A stretch of DNA of 44,381 bases from Candidatus Contendibacter sp. (lineage in GTDB: Bacteria > Pseudomonadota > Gammaproteobacteria > Competibacterales > Competibacteraceae): positions 1 to 44,381 of the forward strand of contig WBUJ01000013.1 of assembly GCA_008933795.1 (NCBI GenBank). Direction: 5' to 3'. Both the position numbers and the translations under genes were made by a program. The notes below the pieces were generated by a model. The model made no database searches. It was not told where the DNA came from and saw only the letters and a program-made list of their open reading frames with translations. Shown piece by piece: positions 8,209-16,756 of the stretch. Every line of letters starts with the position of its first letter. Position 1 is the first letter of the stretch.

Positions 8209-8976
8209 ATGACCGACCCCGATTCGACCCTCGTCGCCCAAATCGTTGAAGAACTGCGTCGCGCCCGCCGGTTATTGTTCATCACCGGGGCCGGCATCTC
8301 CGCCGATTCCGGCCTGCCGACTTATCGTGGTATCGGCGGGTTGTACAACAATCAGACGACCGAGGAGAACTTCTCCATCGAGACCGCTTTGTCCGGGTCG
8401 ATGTTGGAAGCCAACCCGGCCATCACCTGGAAATACCTGCACCAGATCGAAAACTCCTGCCGGGGAGCGCGCTTCAACGATGCTCACGCCATCATCGCCG
8501 AGTGGCAGAACCAGTTTGACGTGTGCGTGCTGACTCAGAACATCGATGGTTTCCACCGCGACGCCGGCAGTCGTAACCTGATCGAGATTCACGGCGACAT
8601 CCACGATCTGTACTGCACCCGCTGTAACTACGCGACTACGGTCGCGGATTACAGCGAACTGGACCTGCCGCCCTCCTGCCCGCGCTGTCATGCCCTGGTG
8701 CGGCCGCGGGTGGTGCTGTTCGGCGAGGCGCTGCCGTCCCATGCCATCCAGCATTTGTACGCGGAACTGGATCGGGGCTTCGACTTGGTGTTCACCATCG
8801 GCACCACCAGCGTGTTTCCCTACATTGCCGGGCCGGTGGTGCAAGCCAGCCAGATGGGCATCCCCACGGTGGAGATCAATCCCACCGATACCAACGTCAC
8901 CCGGTTCGTAGACTACAAGCTGGCCACGGGGGCGGCGGCGAGCTTGCGGGCGATCCGGACAGCCTGTCAGGGATAG
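8209..8976 (+). CDS. Sirtuin, NAD-dependent protein deacylase (Sir2 family)
   Basis: Removes acyl groups from lysines while consuming NAD+, giving nicotinamide and O-acyl-ADP-ribose in the cytosol. All diagnostic elements are present: GAGISADSGLPTYRG (residues ~27-41) for NAD binding, TQNID (109-113), catalytic His128 in EIHGD, a zinc ribbon with Cys136/139/157/160 (CTRC and CPRC), and the GTTSVFP and EINPTDT nucleotide contacts. It lacks the Y-x-x-R pair that marks CobB/SIRT5 desuccinylases in the usual place, so acetyl-lysine is the likelier substrate. ATG at 8209 has GAGG 7 nt upstream, preferred over ATG 8191. It follows the ParA-like gene on the same strand. Confidence 0.93.
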   Translation: MTDPDSTLVAQIVEELRRARRLLFITGAGISADSGLPTYRGIGGLYNNQTTEENFSIETALSGSMLEANPAITWKYLHQIENSCRGARFNDAHAIIAEWQNQFDVCVLTQNIDGFHRDAGSRNLIEIHGDIHDLYCTRCNYATTVADYSELDLPPSCPRCHALVRPRVVLFGEALPSHAIQHLYAELDRGFDLVFTIGTTSVFPYIAGPVVQASQMGIPTVEINPTDTNVTRFVDYKLATGAAASLRAIRTACQG

Positions 8977-8981
8977 TTCGT

Positions 8982-9004
8982 GGCCGGAGGCGCTCCCTCT
9001 GGCC
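8982..9004. terminator. Hairpin between convergent sirtuin and yrdA genes
   Basis: A 9-bp stem with one G-U pair (GGCCGGAGG / CCTCTGGCC) and a 5-nt loop sits in the 54-nt gap between two converging genes. There is no T run on either side, so intrinsic termination is uncertain. Confidence 0.4.
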
Positions 9005-9030
9005 TCCTAATCAGGCGTCAGCGACCAATC

Positions 9031-9597
9031 CTACCTGCTTGAAGGGTCGTCCGTCCGGGGCAGGGTGGACGGCGAACGATGTCGCTCCTTCAGTCGCCGG
9101 TAGTTCTGGGCCGAGTATTCGAGAAACTCCAGTTCGCGGTCGTTCAGTAGGCGGACCTGTTTGACCGGGCTGCCGACGTACAGATAACCGCTTTCCAGAA
9201 CCTTGCTGGGCGGCACCACGCCGCCAGCGCCGATGGTCACCCGCGACCGCACCACCGCCTTGTCCATCACGATGGCGCCCATGCCGATCAGGCAGTAATC
9301 CTCGATGGTGCAGGCGTGCAGGATCACCCGGTGGCCGACCGTGACATCGTTGCCGATCACGGTCGGTTGGCCGCCCGGACAAAACCGGCTGTCGTGGGTA
9401 ACGTGAATGATGGTCCCATCCTGGATGCTGGTGCGCGCGCCGATGCGGATGCTTTGAATATCGCCGCGAATCACGCACAGCGGCCACACCGAACTGTCCT
9501 CCCCGATTTCGACATCACCGATTACCACAGCGGTGTTGTCCACATAAGCGGAAGGATGGATGCGGGGAGTCTGTTGCTCGAAGGGGCGGATCGGCAT
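9031..9597 (-). CDS. yrdA: Gamma-carbonic-anhydrase-like hexapeptide-repeat protein
   Basis: A left-handed beta-helix protein of the YrdA/PaaY/gamma-carbonic anhydrase group. The 188 residues show repeated hexapeptide turns (IGEDSSVWPLCVIRGD, IRIGARTSIQDGTIIHVTH, TVIGNDVTVGHRVILHACTI, LIGMGAIVMDKAVV), and the three histidines in IHVTH, VGHR and LHAC are placed as the trimer-interface zinc ligands of the family. Enzyme activity of YrdA-type proteins is unproven, so carbonic anhydrase function is a family inference. Start ATG 9597 matches the family N-terminus MPIRPF; the open frame extends further upstream without homology. The lipoprotein gene lies 22 nt upstream on the same strand. Confidence 0.9.
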   Translation of the reverse strand: MPIRPFEQQTPRIHPSAYVDNTAVVIGDVEIGEDSSVWPLCVIRGDIQSIRIGARTSIQDGTIIHVTHDSRFCPGGQPTVIGNDVTVGHRVILHACTIEDYCLIGMGAIVMDKAVVRSRVTIGAGGVVPPSKVLESGYLYVGSPVKQVRLLNDRELEFLEYSAQNYRRLKERHRSPSTLPRTDDPSSR

Positions 9598-9619
9598 GAT
9601 GGTTCTCGCGGTGAGGCAA

Positions 9620-10012
9620 TCAGCGGTCGTTCTGGAGCAGCCAGCCCTGCTCGGTTTTGTGGAAAGTGACCTTTTCGGTGCGATGGCGGCGTTCACCGGC
9701 CTGAAACTGGCCGTATTTGATGCCTAGTTCCACTAGGTCCAACCCGGCCAGCAACGGATCCTTACTGTCGCGCAGGTTCAGCGCCAGATCGGCCAGGCTT
9801 TTCTGGAACACCAGATCGTATTCCACCTCGGCGACGTAGACGTTCTGGCCCGGCTCGAAGCCGTTGGTTTTACGAAAGTTCTCGACGATGTAGAGGCTGC
9901 CGCCCTCCCGCAACAACCGCTCGTTGACTTGCCGCTCGATATTGCCATCGCTGGGCCGGTTGGCGCAGGCCGCCAGCAGCAGGATAAAAATTGTCAGGAA
10001 CAGGCGTTTCAT
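9620..10012 (-). CDS. Small predicted lipoprotein of unknown function
   Basis: A 130-residue protein beginning MKRLFLTIFILLLAACANRP, a type II signal peptide with lipobox LAAC, so it should be lipidated at the cysteine and anchored in the inner or outer membrane facing the periplasm. The mature part is charged and soluble and ends in a strand-rich section (ERRHRTEKVTFHKTEQGWLL) that could be an NTF2- or DUF4878-like alpha+beta fold; I do not recognise the family. ATG 10012 has GAGG 9 nt upstream; ATG 10021 is in frame but too close to that site. It lies between gor (17 nt upstream) and yrdA, all on the minus strand. Confidence 0.82.
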   Translation of the reverse strand: MKRLFLTIFILLLAACANRPSDGNIERQVNERLLREGGSLYIVENFRKTNGFEPGQNVYVAEVEYDLVFQKSLADLALNLRDSKDPLLAGLDLVELGIKYGQFQAGERRHRTEKVTFHKTEQGWLLQNDR

Positions 10013-10029
10013 CTCGGGCATCCTCGCGC

Positions 10030-11379
10030 TCAGCGCATCGTCACCAGTTCTTCGGCGCTGGTGGGGTGAATGGCGACCGTGTCATCGAAATCGCGCTTGG
10101 TCGCGCCCATGCGGATGGCGACCACGAAGCCTTGCAGCATCTCGTCCGCGCCCTCGCCGATGAGATGGCAGCCGACGATTTTTTCCTCGGGGCCGACGCA
10201 GACCAGCTTCATCACCGTGGGCGGTTGGCGGGTGGTGAAGGCGTGATACATCGAGCGAAACCGAGTTTGATAAATCCGCACCGCGTCCCCGTATTGCCGC
10301 CGCGCGTCCTCCTCGGTCAGGCCGACCGCGCCGATGGGCGGATGGCTGAAGACCACCGTGGGGATATTCTCGTAGGGCAGATGGCGTTCCGGCTGGTTGC
10401 CAAACAGTCGGTCGGCCAGCCGGCGACCGGCGGCGATGGCTACCGGGGTCAGGTGGAAGCGCTCGGTCACGTCGCCGATGGCGTAAACGCCGGGGATGTT
10501 GGTATTCTGGTAAGGATCGGTGGGAATGGAACCGTCCGGATTCAGCGTCGCGCCCGCCGCCGCCAGTTCGAGCGCATCGGTGTTGGGCTCGCGGCCGATG
10601 GCCCACAGCACGGCGTTCACGTTCGGTGCGTGGCCTGCGCCTTCGCAATGCAGGCTGAGCGCGCCGCTGGCCAGCCGCGCCACAGCCCGAACCTGAGTGC
10701 GGGCCAACACATGAATGCCGTCCTCGCGCAGCCGTTCCATCAATTGCTCGCGCAGCATGGCGTCGAACGACCGCAAGACCTGATCCTTACGAACCAGCAG
10801 GGTGACCTCGGCCCCCAGCGCTTGCAGCATGCCCGCCAACTCCACCGCGATATAACCGCTGCCCACGATGGCGACCCGCGCCGGGCAGGCGTTTAGCTCG
10901 AAAAAGCCGTTCGAGGTGATGCCGAATTGGGCGCCGGGCAGGTTGGGAACCTGGGGCCGGCTACCGGTGGCGATGACGATATGGTCGGCGCTGTAGCGTT
11001 CGCCGCCAACCGCCAGGGTGTGGGCATCCACGAATCGGGCGAAGCCGCGAATCAGCGTGACTCCGGCTTTGGCTAAATGGCCCAGATACCACTCGTTGAG
11101 GTCGCTCACGAAGCGGTCGCGCGCCATTTTCAGTTTTTGCCAGTCAAAGCCGAAGTAATCCAGCCGGAAACCATAACCCGGAGCATCATCGAGCGCATGG
11201 GCAAGATGGGCGGCATGCCACATCACCTTCTTGGGCACGCAACCCACGTTGACGCAAGTACCGCCGAGTCGGGCGGCTTCGATCAGGGCGCAGCGGGCGC
11301 CGTATCGGGCCGCCCGTTCCACCACCGACAGGCCGCCGCTGCCGCCGCCGATGGCGATGAGATCGTAATGCTGGGCCAT
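10030..11379 (-). CDS. gor: Glutathione-disulfide reductase
   Basis: A cytosolic FAD flavoenzyme that reduces glutathione disulfide with NADPH. The 449-residue length matches E. coli Gor (450). The N-terminal FAD-binding [18 protein letters not shown] is followed by the redox-active disulfide Cys42/Cys47 in [28 protein letters not shown] forms the second dinucleotide fold, YAIGDVTE the second FAD contact, and the C-terminal [13 protein letters not shown] carries the catalytic His-Glu pair. The full-length family hallmark VMWHAAH supports Gor over lipoamide or mercuric reductases. AGGAGG lies just before ATG 11379. It appears to head a minus-strand unit gor / lipoprotein / yrdA. Confidence 0.96.
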   Translation of the reverse strand: MAQHYDLIAIGGGSGGLSVVERAARYGARCALIEAARLGGTCVNVGCVPKKVMWHAAHLAHALDDAPGYGFRLDYFGFDWQKLKMARDRFVSDLNEWYLGHLAKAGVTLIRGFARFVDAHTLAVGGERYSADHIVIATGSRPQVPNLPGAQFGITSNGFFELNACPARVAIVGSGYIAVELAGMLQALGAEVTLLVRKDQVLRSFDAMLREQLMERLREDGIHVLARTQVRAVARLASGALSLHCEGAGHAPNVNAVLWAIGREPNTDALELAAAGATLNPDGSIPTDPYQNTNIPGVYAIGDVTERFHLTPVAIAAGRRLADRLFGNQPERHLPYENIPTVVFSHPPIGAVGLTEEDARRQYGDAVRIYQTRFRSMYHAFTTRQPPTVMKLVCVGPEEKIVGCHLIGEGADEMLQGFVVAIRMGATKRDFDDTVAIHPTSAEELVTMR

Positions 11380-11514
11380 GAATCCTCCTGGTCATTGCCA
11401 ATGGGTGGTCTGCATGGGAAGCGGCAAATTCTCGTTTGCCGTTACTATAGCGTGTAGCCGGCGATCGTGTCTGTCCGGGTAGGCGGATCGGTGGAATGTT
11501 TGGAGAAAACGATC

Positions 11515-12324
11515 ATGTGGATATGGATGGGGTTGATCGGATTATTGCTTTGGCCGTGGAGCGGGGGGGCCGGCGAACTGAACTGGCAAGGATCGCTGAC
11601 CCAGGGGGGGTTGATCACGGGCCGGGCCTTGCCGGGAACCCGGCTGGAACTGGACGGCCAGCCGGTGTCGGTGGGGCCGGAGGGCTCGTTTGTGTTCGGG
11701 TTTGGCCGCGCCGCGCCGCCGCAAGCGCGGTTGACCGCGATCTTTCCCGGCGGCGCCCGCGAGGAACGGCTGCTGCCGATTGCCCAGCGCCAGTACGACA
11801 TCCAGCGCCTCGACGGTCTGCCACCGAACCAGGTGACGCCGCCGCCGGCGCTGCTCGACCGCATCCGCCGCGAGAACGCCTTGGTGGATGACGCCCGCCA
11901 GCGGGACATTCCGCAAGCGTATTTTCTGAGCGGCTTCGCTTGGCCAACGGTCGGCCGCATCAGCGGAGTGTACGGCAGCCAGCGCATTCTCAATGGCGAG
12001 CCGCGCCAGCCGCATTATGGCGTGGATATTGCCGCACCGGTCGGAACGCCGGTGCGCGCGCCGGCCGACGGGATCGTGACGCTGGCCGAACCGGATCTGT
12101 ACTACACCGGCGCGACGCTGATCATTGACCACGGGTTCCGGCTGAGTTCCACGCTGATGCATCTGGACCGGATCGACGTCGGGGTCGGACAGCGGGTGCG
12201 CCAGGGCGACGCGGTCGCCACGGTCGGCAAGAGCGGCCGGGCCACGGGGCCGCATCTGGACTGGCGGATGAACTGGCGCGAGGCGCGCATCGATCCGGCG
12301 CTGCTGGTTCCGCCGATGCGTTGA
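11515..12324 (+). CDS. M23 (LytM-type) metallopeptidase, exported
   Basis: A zinc peptidase of the M23 family that cuts peptidoglycan cross-bridges or, when inactive, activates amidases. It has an N-terminal signal (MWIWMGLIGLLLWPWSGGAG), a beta-rich N-terminal domain (~20-110), and a C-terminal LytM domain from about residue 160. The metal and catalytic residues are intact: H and D in HYGVDIAAP, His in LMHLDR, and His in GPHLDWRMNW, so this one should be active in the periplasm. ATG 11515 follows GGAG by 9 nt; an in-frame GTG at 11467 is less likely. Monocistronic, and convergent with glgP, which has its own terminator in the gap. Confidence 0.92.
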   Translation: MWIWMGLIGLLLWPWSGGAGELNWQGSLTQGGLITGRALPGTRLELDGQPVSVGPEGSFVFGFGRAAPPQARLTAIFPGGAREERLLPIAQRQYDIQRLDGLPPNQVTPPPALLDRIRRENALVDDARQRDIPQAYFLSGFAWPTVGRISGVYGSQRILNGEPRQPHYGVDIAAPVGTPVRAPADGIVTLAEPDLYYTGATLIIDHGFRLSSTLMHLDRIDVGVGQRVRQGDAVATVGKSGRATGPHLDWRMNWREARIDPALLVPPMR

Positions 12325-12334
12325 AGGCGAGGCG

Positions 12335-12359
12335 AAAAAATCCCCCCATGCGGGGGGAT
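12335..12359 (-). terminator. Intrinsic terminator of glgP
   Basis: On the minus strand an 8-bp GC-rich stem (ATCCCCCC / GGGGGGAT, 4-nt loop) is followed by TTTTTT, 25 nt after the glgP stop. This is a textbook intrinsic terminator; the plus-strand M23 gene has no T run here. Confidence 0.9.
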
Positions 12360-12383
12360 GGATTGGAACGGATGGGAGACCGG

Positions 12384-14894
12384 TTACGCCAGCGGCATCT
12401 TCGGGAGTTGCTTCAGCTTCCAGATTTCGGTGTTGTACTCCAGCATGGTGCGGTCGGTGGAGAACTTGCCGCTGGTGGCGGTGTTGAGGATGCTCATCCG
12501 CGTCCAGCGCTCCTGATCCTGATAGGCCTGCGCCGCCAGGCTCTGGGCGTCGATGAAGCCGCGGAAATCAGCGATCGTCAGCCACGGATCGTGCGGGCTG
12601 GTCAGCGAGTGCAGGATCGAATCGAAGATGCCCTGCTCGAACTGGTTGAAGTGGGCGCTTTCCAGCAGGTGCATCACCCGGGCGATGTCGGAATCGCTGT
12701 GGATGATCGCCGCCGGATCGTAATTCTGCCGCCGCGCCTCAACTTCCGGGGCGGTCAGCCCAAACAGGAAGAAGTTTTCGTCGCCGCATTCCTCGCGGAT
12801 TTCGATGTTGGCGCCGTCCAGGGTGCCGATGGTGACCGCGCCGTTCATCATGAATTTCATGTTGCCGGTGCCCGAGGCTTCCTTGCCGGCGGTCGAGATC
12901 TGTTCGGACAGGTCGGTGCCGGGACAGATCACTTCCATCGCCGAGACCCGGTAGTTGGGCAGGAAGGCGATCTTCAGCTTGTCGCCGATGTCGGGATCGT
13001 TGTTGATCACCCGGGCGACATTGTTGGTCAGCTTGATGATCAGCTTGGCCATGTAATAGCCCGGCGCCGCCTTGCCGCCGATCAGCACGCAGCGTGGAGT
13101 CCAGTTGGCGGTATCGCCGCGCTTGATGCGGTCGTACAGGTGAACGACGTGCAGGATGTTGAGCAACTGGCGCTTGTACTCGTGAATGCGCTTGACCTGG
13201 ACGTCGAACAGGGCGCTGGTGTTGAAGGTCACGCCGCAATCGGCTTCGACCAGAGTGGCCAGCCGCACCTTGTTGTCCTGCTTGATCTGCCGCCACTTCG
13301 CCCGGAACTTCGCATCGTCGGCGTGGGGAATCAGCTTGCGCAACTCGTCCAGTTGGGTGACCCAGCCCGGTCCGATGGTGTCGGTGATCAGCGCGTTCAG
13401 GCCGGGATTGCAATTCGCCAGCCAGCGGCGCTGGGTGACGCCGTTGGTCTTGTTGTTGAACTTCTCCGGCCATAGTTCGTAAAAATCGCGGAACAGGCCC
13501 TGTTTGAGTAGTTCCGAGTGCAGTTCGGCGACGCCGTTGACCGAGATGCTGCCGACGATGGCCAGATAGGCCATGCGGACCTGCTGCTCGTACCCTTCCT
13601 CAATCAGCGACATGCGGCGCTGGCGGTCGATGTCGCCGGGCCAGCGGCGCGCGACCTCGGCCAGGAAGCGGGCGTTGATCTCGTAGATGATGTCCAGAAT
13701 GCGCGGCAGCAGTTGCCGGAACAACCGCACCGGCCAGCGCTCCAGGGCTTCCGGCAACAGCGTATGGTTGGTGTAGGCCATCACCTGGCTGGTGATCTCC
13801 CAAGCCCGATCCCACACAAGTCCGTGTTCGTCCAGCAGGATCCGCATCAATTCCGCCACCCCGATGGTGGGATGGGTATCGTTGAGCTGGAAGCAGTTTT
13901 TCGCGGCGAACTGGCTAAAGTCCTCGCCATGCACGCGCACCCACTGCCGGATCACGTCCTGCAGGCTGGCGGAGGCCAGGAAGTATTGCTGGCGCAGCCG
14001 CAGTTCCTTGCCGCTCTCGGTGGCGTCGTTGGGATAGAGCACCATCGTGATGTTTTCCGCCATGTTCTTGGCGCCGACGGCCTCGGTATAACTGCCGGAG
14101 TTGAAATCCTCAAAATCGAACTCGTCGGTGGCGGCCGCCGACCACAGCCGCAGGGTGTTGACGGTACCATTCTGGTAGCCGGGAATGGGCACGTCGTAAG
14201 GCACCGCCAGGACGTCGTGGGTGTCCAGCCAGCGCCAGCCCATTTCGCCATCGGCTTTCGGATAGCCCTCGGTGCGGCCGCCGAACTTGATTCGTTGCGT
14301 GTACTCGGGCCGCTCCAACTCCCACAGGTTGCCGCTGCGCAGCCAGTGGTCCGGCTCCTCGATCTGATAACCGTTTTCGATCCGCTGGCGAAACATGCCG
14401 TAGGCGTAGCGGATGCCATAGCCGACCACCGGCAGCCGCAGGGTGGCGCAACTGTCCATGAAACAGGCCGCTAGCCGGCCCAGACCGCCGTTGCCCAGAC
14501 CGGCGTCGTTCTCGCACTCGGCCAGTTCCTCCAACGTCAGCCCCATTTCATACAGCGCCTTGTTGGCCGGCTCGGCGACGCCCAGATTGAGCATGGCGTT
14601 GCTCAGCGCCCGGCCCATCAGGAATTCCATGGACAGATAGTAGGCGCGGCGGACGCCGCCGTCCGCCTCGTAAGCATAGCGGGTGTTTTTCCAGCGCTCC
14701 CACAGCCGATCGCGCAGGGTCAGCACCAGCGCCTCGTACATGTAGTAGGCATATTTGGTATGCCGGTCGCGGCCTAGCGTGTGACTGAAGTAGTGGCGGA
14801 AATCGGCGGCGATGCTCTTGGCGTCCATGCCCAGGGGTGGCAGTTCCGTCAGCCAGGAGGCGGGCGTGCTTCTTTCCAGGAGTTTGATCGTCAT
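12384..14894 (-). CDS. glgP: Glycogen / maltodextrin phosphorylase
   Basis: A PLP enzyme that releases glucose-1-phosphate from the non-reducing ends of alpha-1,4-glucans, mobilising glycogen in the cytosol. At 836 residues it is close to GlgP (815) and MalP (797). The GT35 family signature EASGTGNMKFMMNG near residue 680 carries the PLP-binding lysine. Other conserved stretches are NDAGLGNGGLGRLAACF, LNDTHPTIGVAELMR and VQVKRIHEYKRQLLN. ATG 14894 gives the family-like N-terminus; the frame is open for 18 more codons. No other glg gene is in the window, so it seems to be transcribed alone from its own promoter and terminator. glgP versus malP cannot be separated from sequence alone. Confidence 0.95.
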   Translation of the reverse strand: MTIKLLERSTPASWLTELPPLGMDAKSIAADFRHYFSHTLGRDRHTKYAYYMYEALVLTLRDRLWERWKNTRYAYEADGGVRRAYYLSMEFLMGRALSNAMLNLGVAEPANKALYEMGLTLEELAECENDAGLGNGGLGRLAACFMDSCATLRLPVVGYGIRYAYGMFRQRIENGYQIEEPDHWLRSGNLWELERPEYTQRIKFGGRTEGYPKADGEMGWRWLDTHDVLAVPYDVPIPGYQNGTVNTLRLWSAAATDEFDFEDFNSGSYTEAVGAKNMAENITMVLYPNDATESGKELRLRQQYFLASASLQDVIRQWVRVHGEDFSQFAAKNCFQLNDTHPTIGVAELMRILLDEHGLVWDRAWEITSQVMAYTNHTLLPEALERWPVRLFRQLLPRILDIIYEINARFLAEVARRWPGDIDRQRRMSLIEEGYEQQVRMAYLAIVGSISVNGVAELHSELLKQGLFRDFYELWPEKFNNKTNGVTQRRWLANCNPGLNALITDTIGPGWVTQLDELRKLIPHADDAKFRAKWRQIKQDNKVRLATLVEADCGVTFNTSALFDVQVKRIHEYKRQLLNILHVVHLYDRIKRGDTANWTPRCVLIGGKAAPGYYMAKLIIKLTNNVARVINNDPDIGDKLKIAFLPNYRVSAMEVICPGTDLSEQISTAGKEASGTGNMKFMMNGAVTIGTLDGANIEIREECGDENFFLFGLTAPEVEARRQNYDPAAIIHSDSDIARVMHLLESAHFNQFEQGIFDSILHSLTSPHDPWLTIADFRGFIDAQSLAAQAYQDQERWTRMSILNTATSGKFSTDRTMLEYNTEIWKLKQLPKMPLA

Positions 14895-15044
14895 GGCGAT
14901 AGGGTCCGTGAGGTGTGCTTGGGGAATTGGAAACACCCGGCGTCCCAAACCGGGCCGGATAGCTTCGAAAAGACTTTGGTGGTTTCAGCCGCAAACGTGG
15001 CGTTAGGGTGGGTTGTTCGTTGTTTGCCGCGAACCTCATGAACA

Positions 15045-15072
15045 ACAATAGTCGGGTTGTTTCCAAATGCAA
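15045..15072 (-). promoter_or_regulatory. Candidate sigma-70 promoter for glgP
   Basis: On the minus strand TTGCAT (15067-15072) and TATTGT (15045-15050) are 16 nt apart, about 150 nt upstream of the glgP start. A 7-bp inverted repeat GTTGTTC / GAACAAC (15012-15018 and 15040-15046) overlaps the -10 side and could be an operator. Confidence 0.4.
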
Positions 15073-15138
15073 GGCGCCGGCTGGGGAGCCGGCGGCAAAA
15101 GAAAACGGGCGGGGACGAGAATCCAGGCGGGCGCGACG

Positions 15139-15456
15139 CTAATCCGGGCAATGAGCGGCTTGTTCGCGGGTGTAGAAGCAACCTTGGCGGATGAAGCCGG
15201 CGACGACGCTGGCTTTGATCGCCGTGATATGACCACCGCGATCCCGCTCCCGAATCAGGTGAGCGGGTAAGCCATCCAAGGCGTGAAAGGGAGCGGGACG
15301 ACCATCCGCCCAGCACGAGCAGTAAACCGCGCCGGTTTCGCGATCCAGGAAGCCGGGGATGAACCCGCGGCACTGGTTTTCTGCGCTGACGCCGCCCGTG
15401 CCTGCGAACAATTGGTTGTCGGCCTCCAGCATTTCAGGTGTAAGCATCCGCGCCAT
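15139..15456 (-). CDS. Conserved small protein of unknown function
   Basis: A 106-residue soluble protein without signal or membrane segment. It begins MARMLTPEMLEADNQLFA and contains GFIPGFLDRETGAVY, LDGLPAHLIRERDRGG and GFIRQGCFYTREQAA. The spacing of small turns and aromatic residues looks like a compact single domain, but I cannot name the family. Four cysteines (NQCRG, YCSCW, QGCFY) are spread unevenly and do not form an obvious metal site. ATG 15456 is chosen because GAGGG sits 7 nt upstream; the open frame reaches 15507. It has its own upstream region, shared back to back with the glycosyltransferase gene. Confidence 0.72.
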   Translation of the reverse strand: MARMLTPEMLEADNQLFAGTGGVSAENQCRGFIPGFLDRETGAVYCSCWADGRPAPFHALDGLPAHLIRERDRGGHITAIKASVVAGFIRQGCFYTREQAAHCPD

Positions 15457-15525
15457 GATGATGCCCTCACGATGGGTGAATCGAATCAAACTGGAACCGT
15501 CCCGCACAGAAGTTGTATCATTAAA

Positions 15526-15558
15526 ACAACTCTTTGTCGAAGCGAGACAAACTGTTGT
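15526..15558. repeat. Imperfect 13-bp inverted repeat in a divergent promoter region
   Basis: ACAACTCTTTGTC (15526-15538) and GACAAACTGTTGT (15546-15558) match as an inverted repeat at 11 of 13 positions around a 7-nt spacer. GTTGTAT also occurs at 15512-15518 and 15554-15560, and inverted (ATACAAC) at 15587-15593. The centre lies inside the promoter spacer of the glycosyltransferase gene, so a repressor or activator site is plausible. Confidence 0.5.
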
Positions 15559-15563
15559 ATTTT
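15535..15563 (+). promoter_or_regulatory. Candidate promoter of the glycosyltransferase gene
   Basis: TTGTCG (15535-15540) and TATTTT (15558-15563) have a 17-nt spacer on the plus strand, about 100 nt before the ATG. The spacer contains most of the inverted repeat at 15526-15558. Confidence 0.42.
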
Positions 15564-15667
15564 AGTCTAGAAGTTTCTGGTGAAACATACAACCTGAAAT
15601 TGCCATTCAGCTACCGTCGGTGGGCGCTGCGGTTCGGTCCGCATCGCCGAGCGGGAAAGAGTTTCGA

Positions 15668-16756
15668 ATGTCCATGACTCCTCATCTTTATGTTGCCCTG
15701 TCCGGGCATGGTTTTGGTCATCTGGCGCAGGTTGCCCCGGTACTGAACGAATGGCGTCGCCGCTGGCCGGAGGCGCGGTTGACTCTGCAAAGCGTGCTGC
15801 CGGAGGCGGTGGTGCGCGAGCGCATCGCTGGCCCATTGGCGCTGGTGGTTGGCGCGGCCGATTTCGGCATGGTGATGGTGGATGCCCTGGACGCCAACAT
15901 TGCCGAGAGTCTGGCAACGTATCGGGACTTTCATGCCGAATGGGACGTGCGGCTGGCTTGGCAGGAGCGCGTGCTGCGGGAAGCGGCGCCGAGTCTGGTG
16001 CTGGCCGATATTCCCTACCTGAGCCTGGCGGCGGCGGCCCGGCTGGATATCCCAACGCTGGCGCTCTGTTCGCTGAACTGGGCGGACATTCTGGCCGGCT
16101 ACTGCCCGGATGAACTTGATCTGCAAGCACTGCGCGCGCCGATGCTGACGGCTTACCACAGCGCCGTCGCCTTTCTGCAACCGACCCCGTCCATGCCGAT
16201 GCCAGATTTGCGGAATGCCCGATCCATCGGTCCCATTGCCGCTCTGGGCCGGGATCGGCGGCCGGAGATCAATCGCCGGCTCGGCTTGGGCGGGAGCGAA
16301 ACGCTGGTGTTGATGGGATTGGGAGGCGTGGCCATGCGTCCGCCGCTGGAAGCATGGCCGGAGTTGCCGGGGGTGCGCTGGCTCGCCCCGCCGGATTGGA
16401 GCGTGGCGCGGCCAGACATGGCGAACTGGGCGATGCTGGACGATTGCGGGATGCTGGATTTAATCCGCTCGTGCGATGTCCTGTTCACCAAACCCGGTTA
16501 TGGCGCGTTCACCGAGGCGGCCTGCAACGGGACGCGGGTGCTTTACGTCGAGCGCGACGACTGGCCGGAGGAGCCGTGGTTGAGCGATTGGTTGCTGGAG
16601 TACGGGAACGGCGTGAAAATCGACCGCCGGCAACTGGCGAGCGGCGAGTTGGCGAAACCGCTGCGGGAGTTGCTGGCCCAGCCCGCCAAGCCGCCGGTGG
16701 CGCCGACCGGCGTGCATGATGCCGCCGATTGGCTGGATCGACTGCTCGCGGGCTAA
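15668..16756 (+). CDS. Predicted GT-B-fold glycosyltransferase-like protein
   Basis: A 362-residue cytosolic protein whose ends resemble GT-B glycosyltransferases of the MGT / MurG-like or UDP-sugar type. The N-terminus HLYVALSGHGFGHLAQVAPV has the GHGFGH glycine loop for the acceptor side, seen also in L-arabinokinase-type N-domains. The C-terminal half has ETLVLMGLGGVAMRP (start of the nucleotide-sugar domain) and LFTKPGYGAFTEAACNGTRVLYV, the donor-binding GxxxxxEA helix. No membrane segment is visible. Acceptor and donor are unknown. ATG 15668 is preferred, with a GGAAAGAG stretch upstream. Its stop interlocks with the stop of the converging methyltransferase gene (CTAA, 16753-16756). Confidence 0.8.
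   Translation: MSMTPHLYVALSGHGFGHLAQVAPVLNEWRRRWPEARLTLQSVLPEAVVRERIAGPLALVVGAADFGMVMVDALDANIAESLATYRDFHAEWDVRLAWQERVLREAAPSLVLADIPYLSLAAAARLDIPTLALCSLNWADILAGYCPDELDLQALRAPMLTAYHSAVAFLQPTPSMPMPDLRNARSIGPIAALGRDRRPEINRRLGLGGSETLVLMGLGGVAMRPPLEAWPELPGVRWLAPPDWSVARPDMANWAMLDDCGMLDLIRSCDVLFTKPGYGAFTEAACNGTRVLYVERDDWPEEPWLSDWLLEYGNGVKIDRRQLASGELAKPLRELLAQPAKPPVAPTGVHDAADWLDRLLAG

Noticed and set aside
8209-8976. Sirtuin as a SIR2-type phage-defence effector
   Set aside because: It has the full zinc ribbon and catalytic histidine of protein-deacylating sirtuins and none of the fused domains of defence SIR2 proteins.
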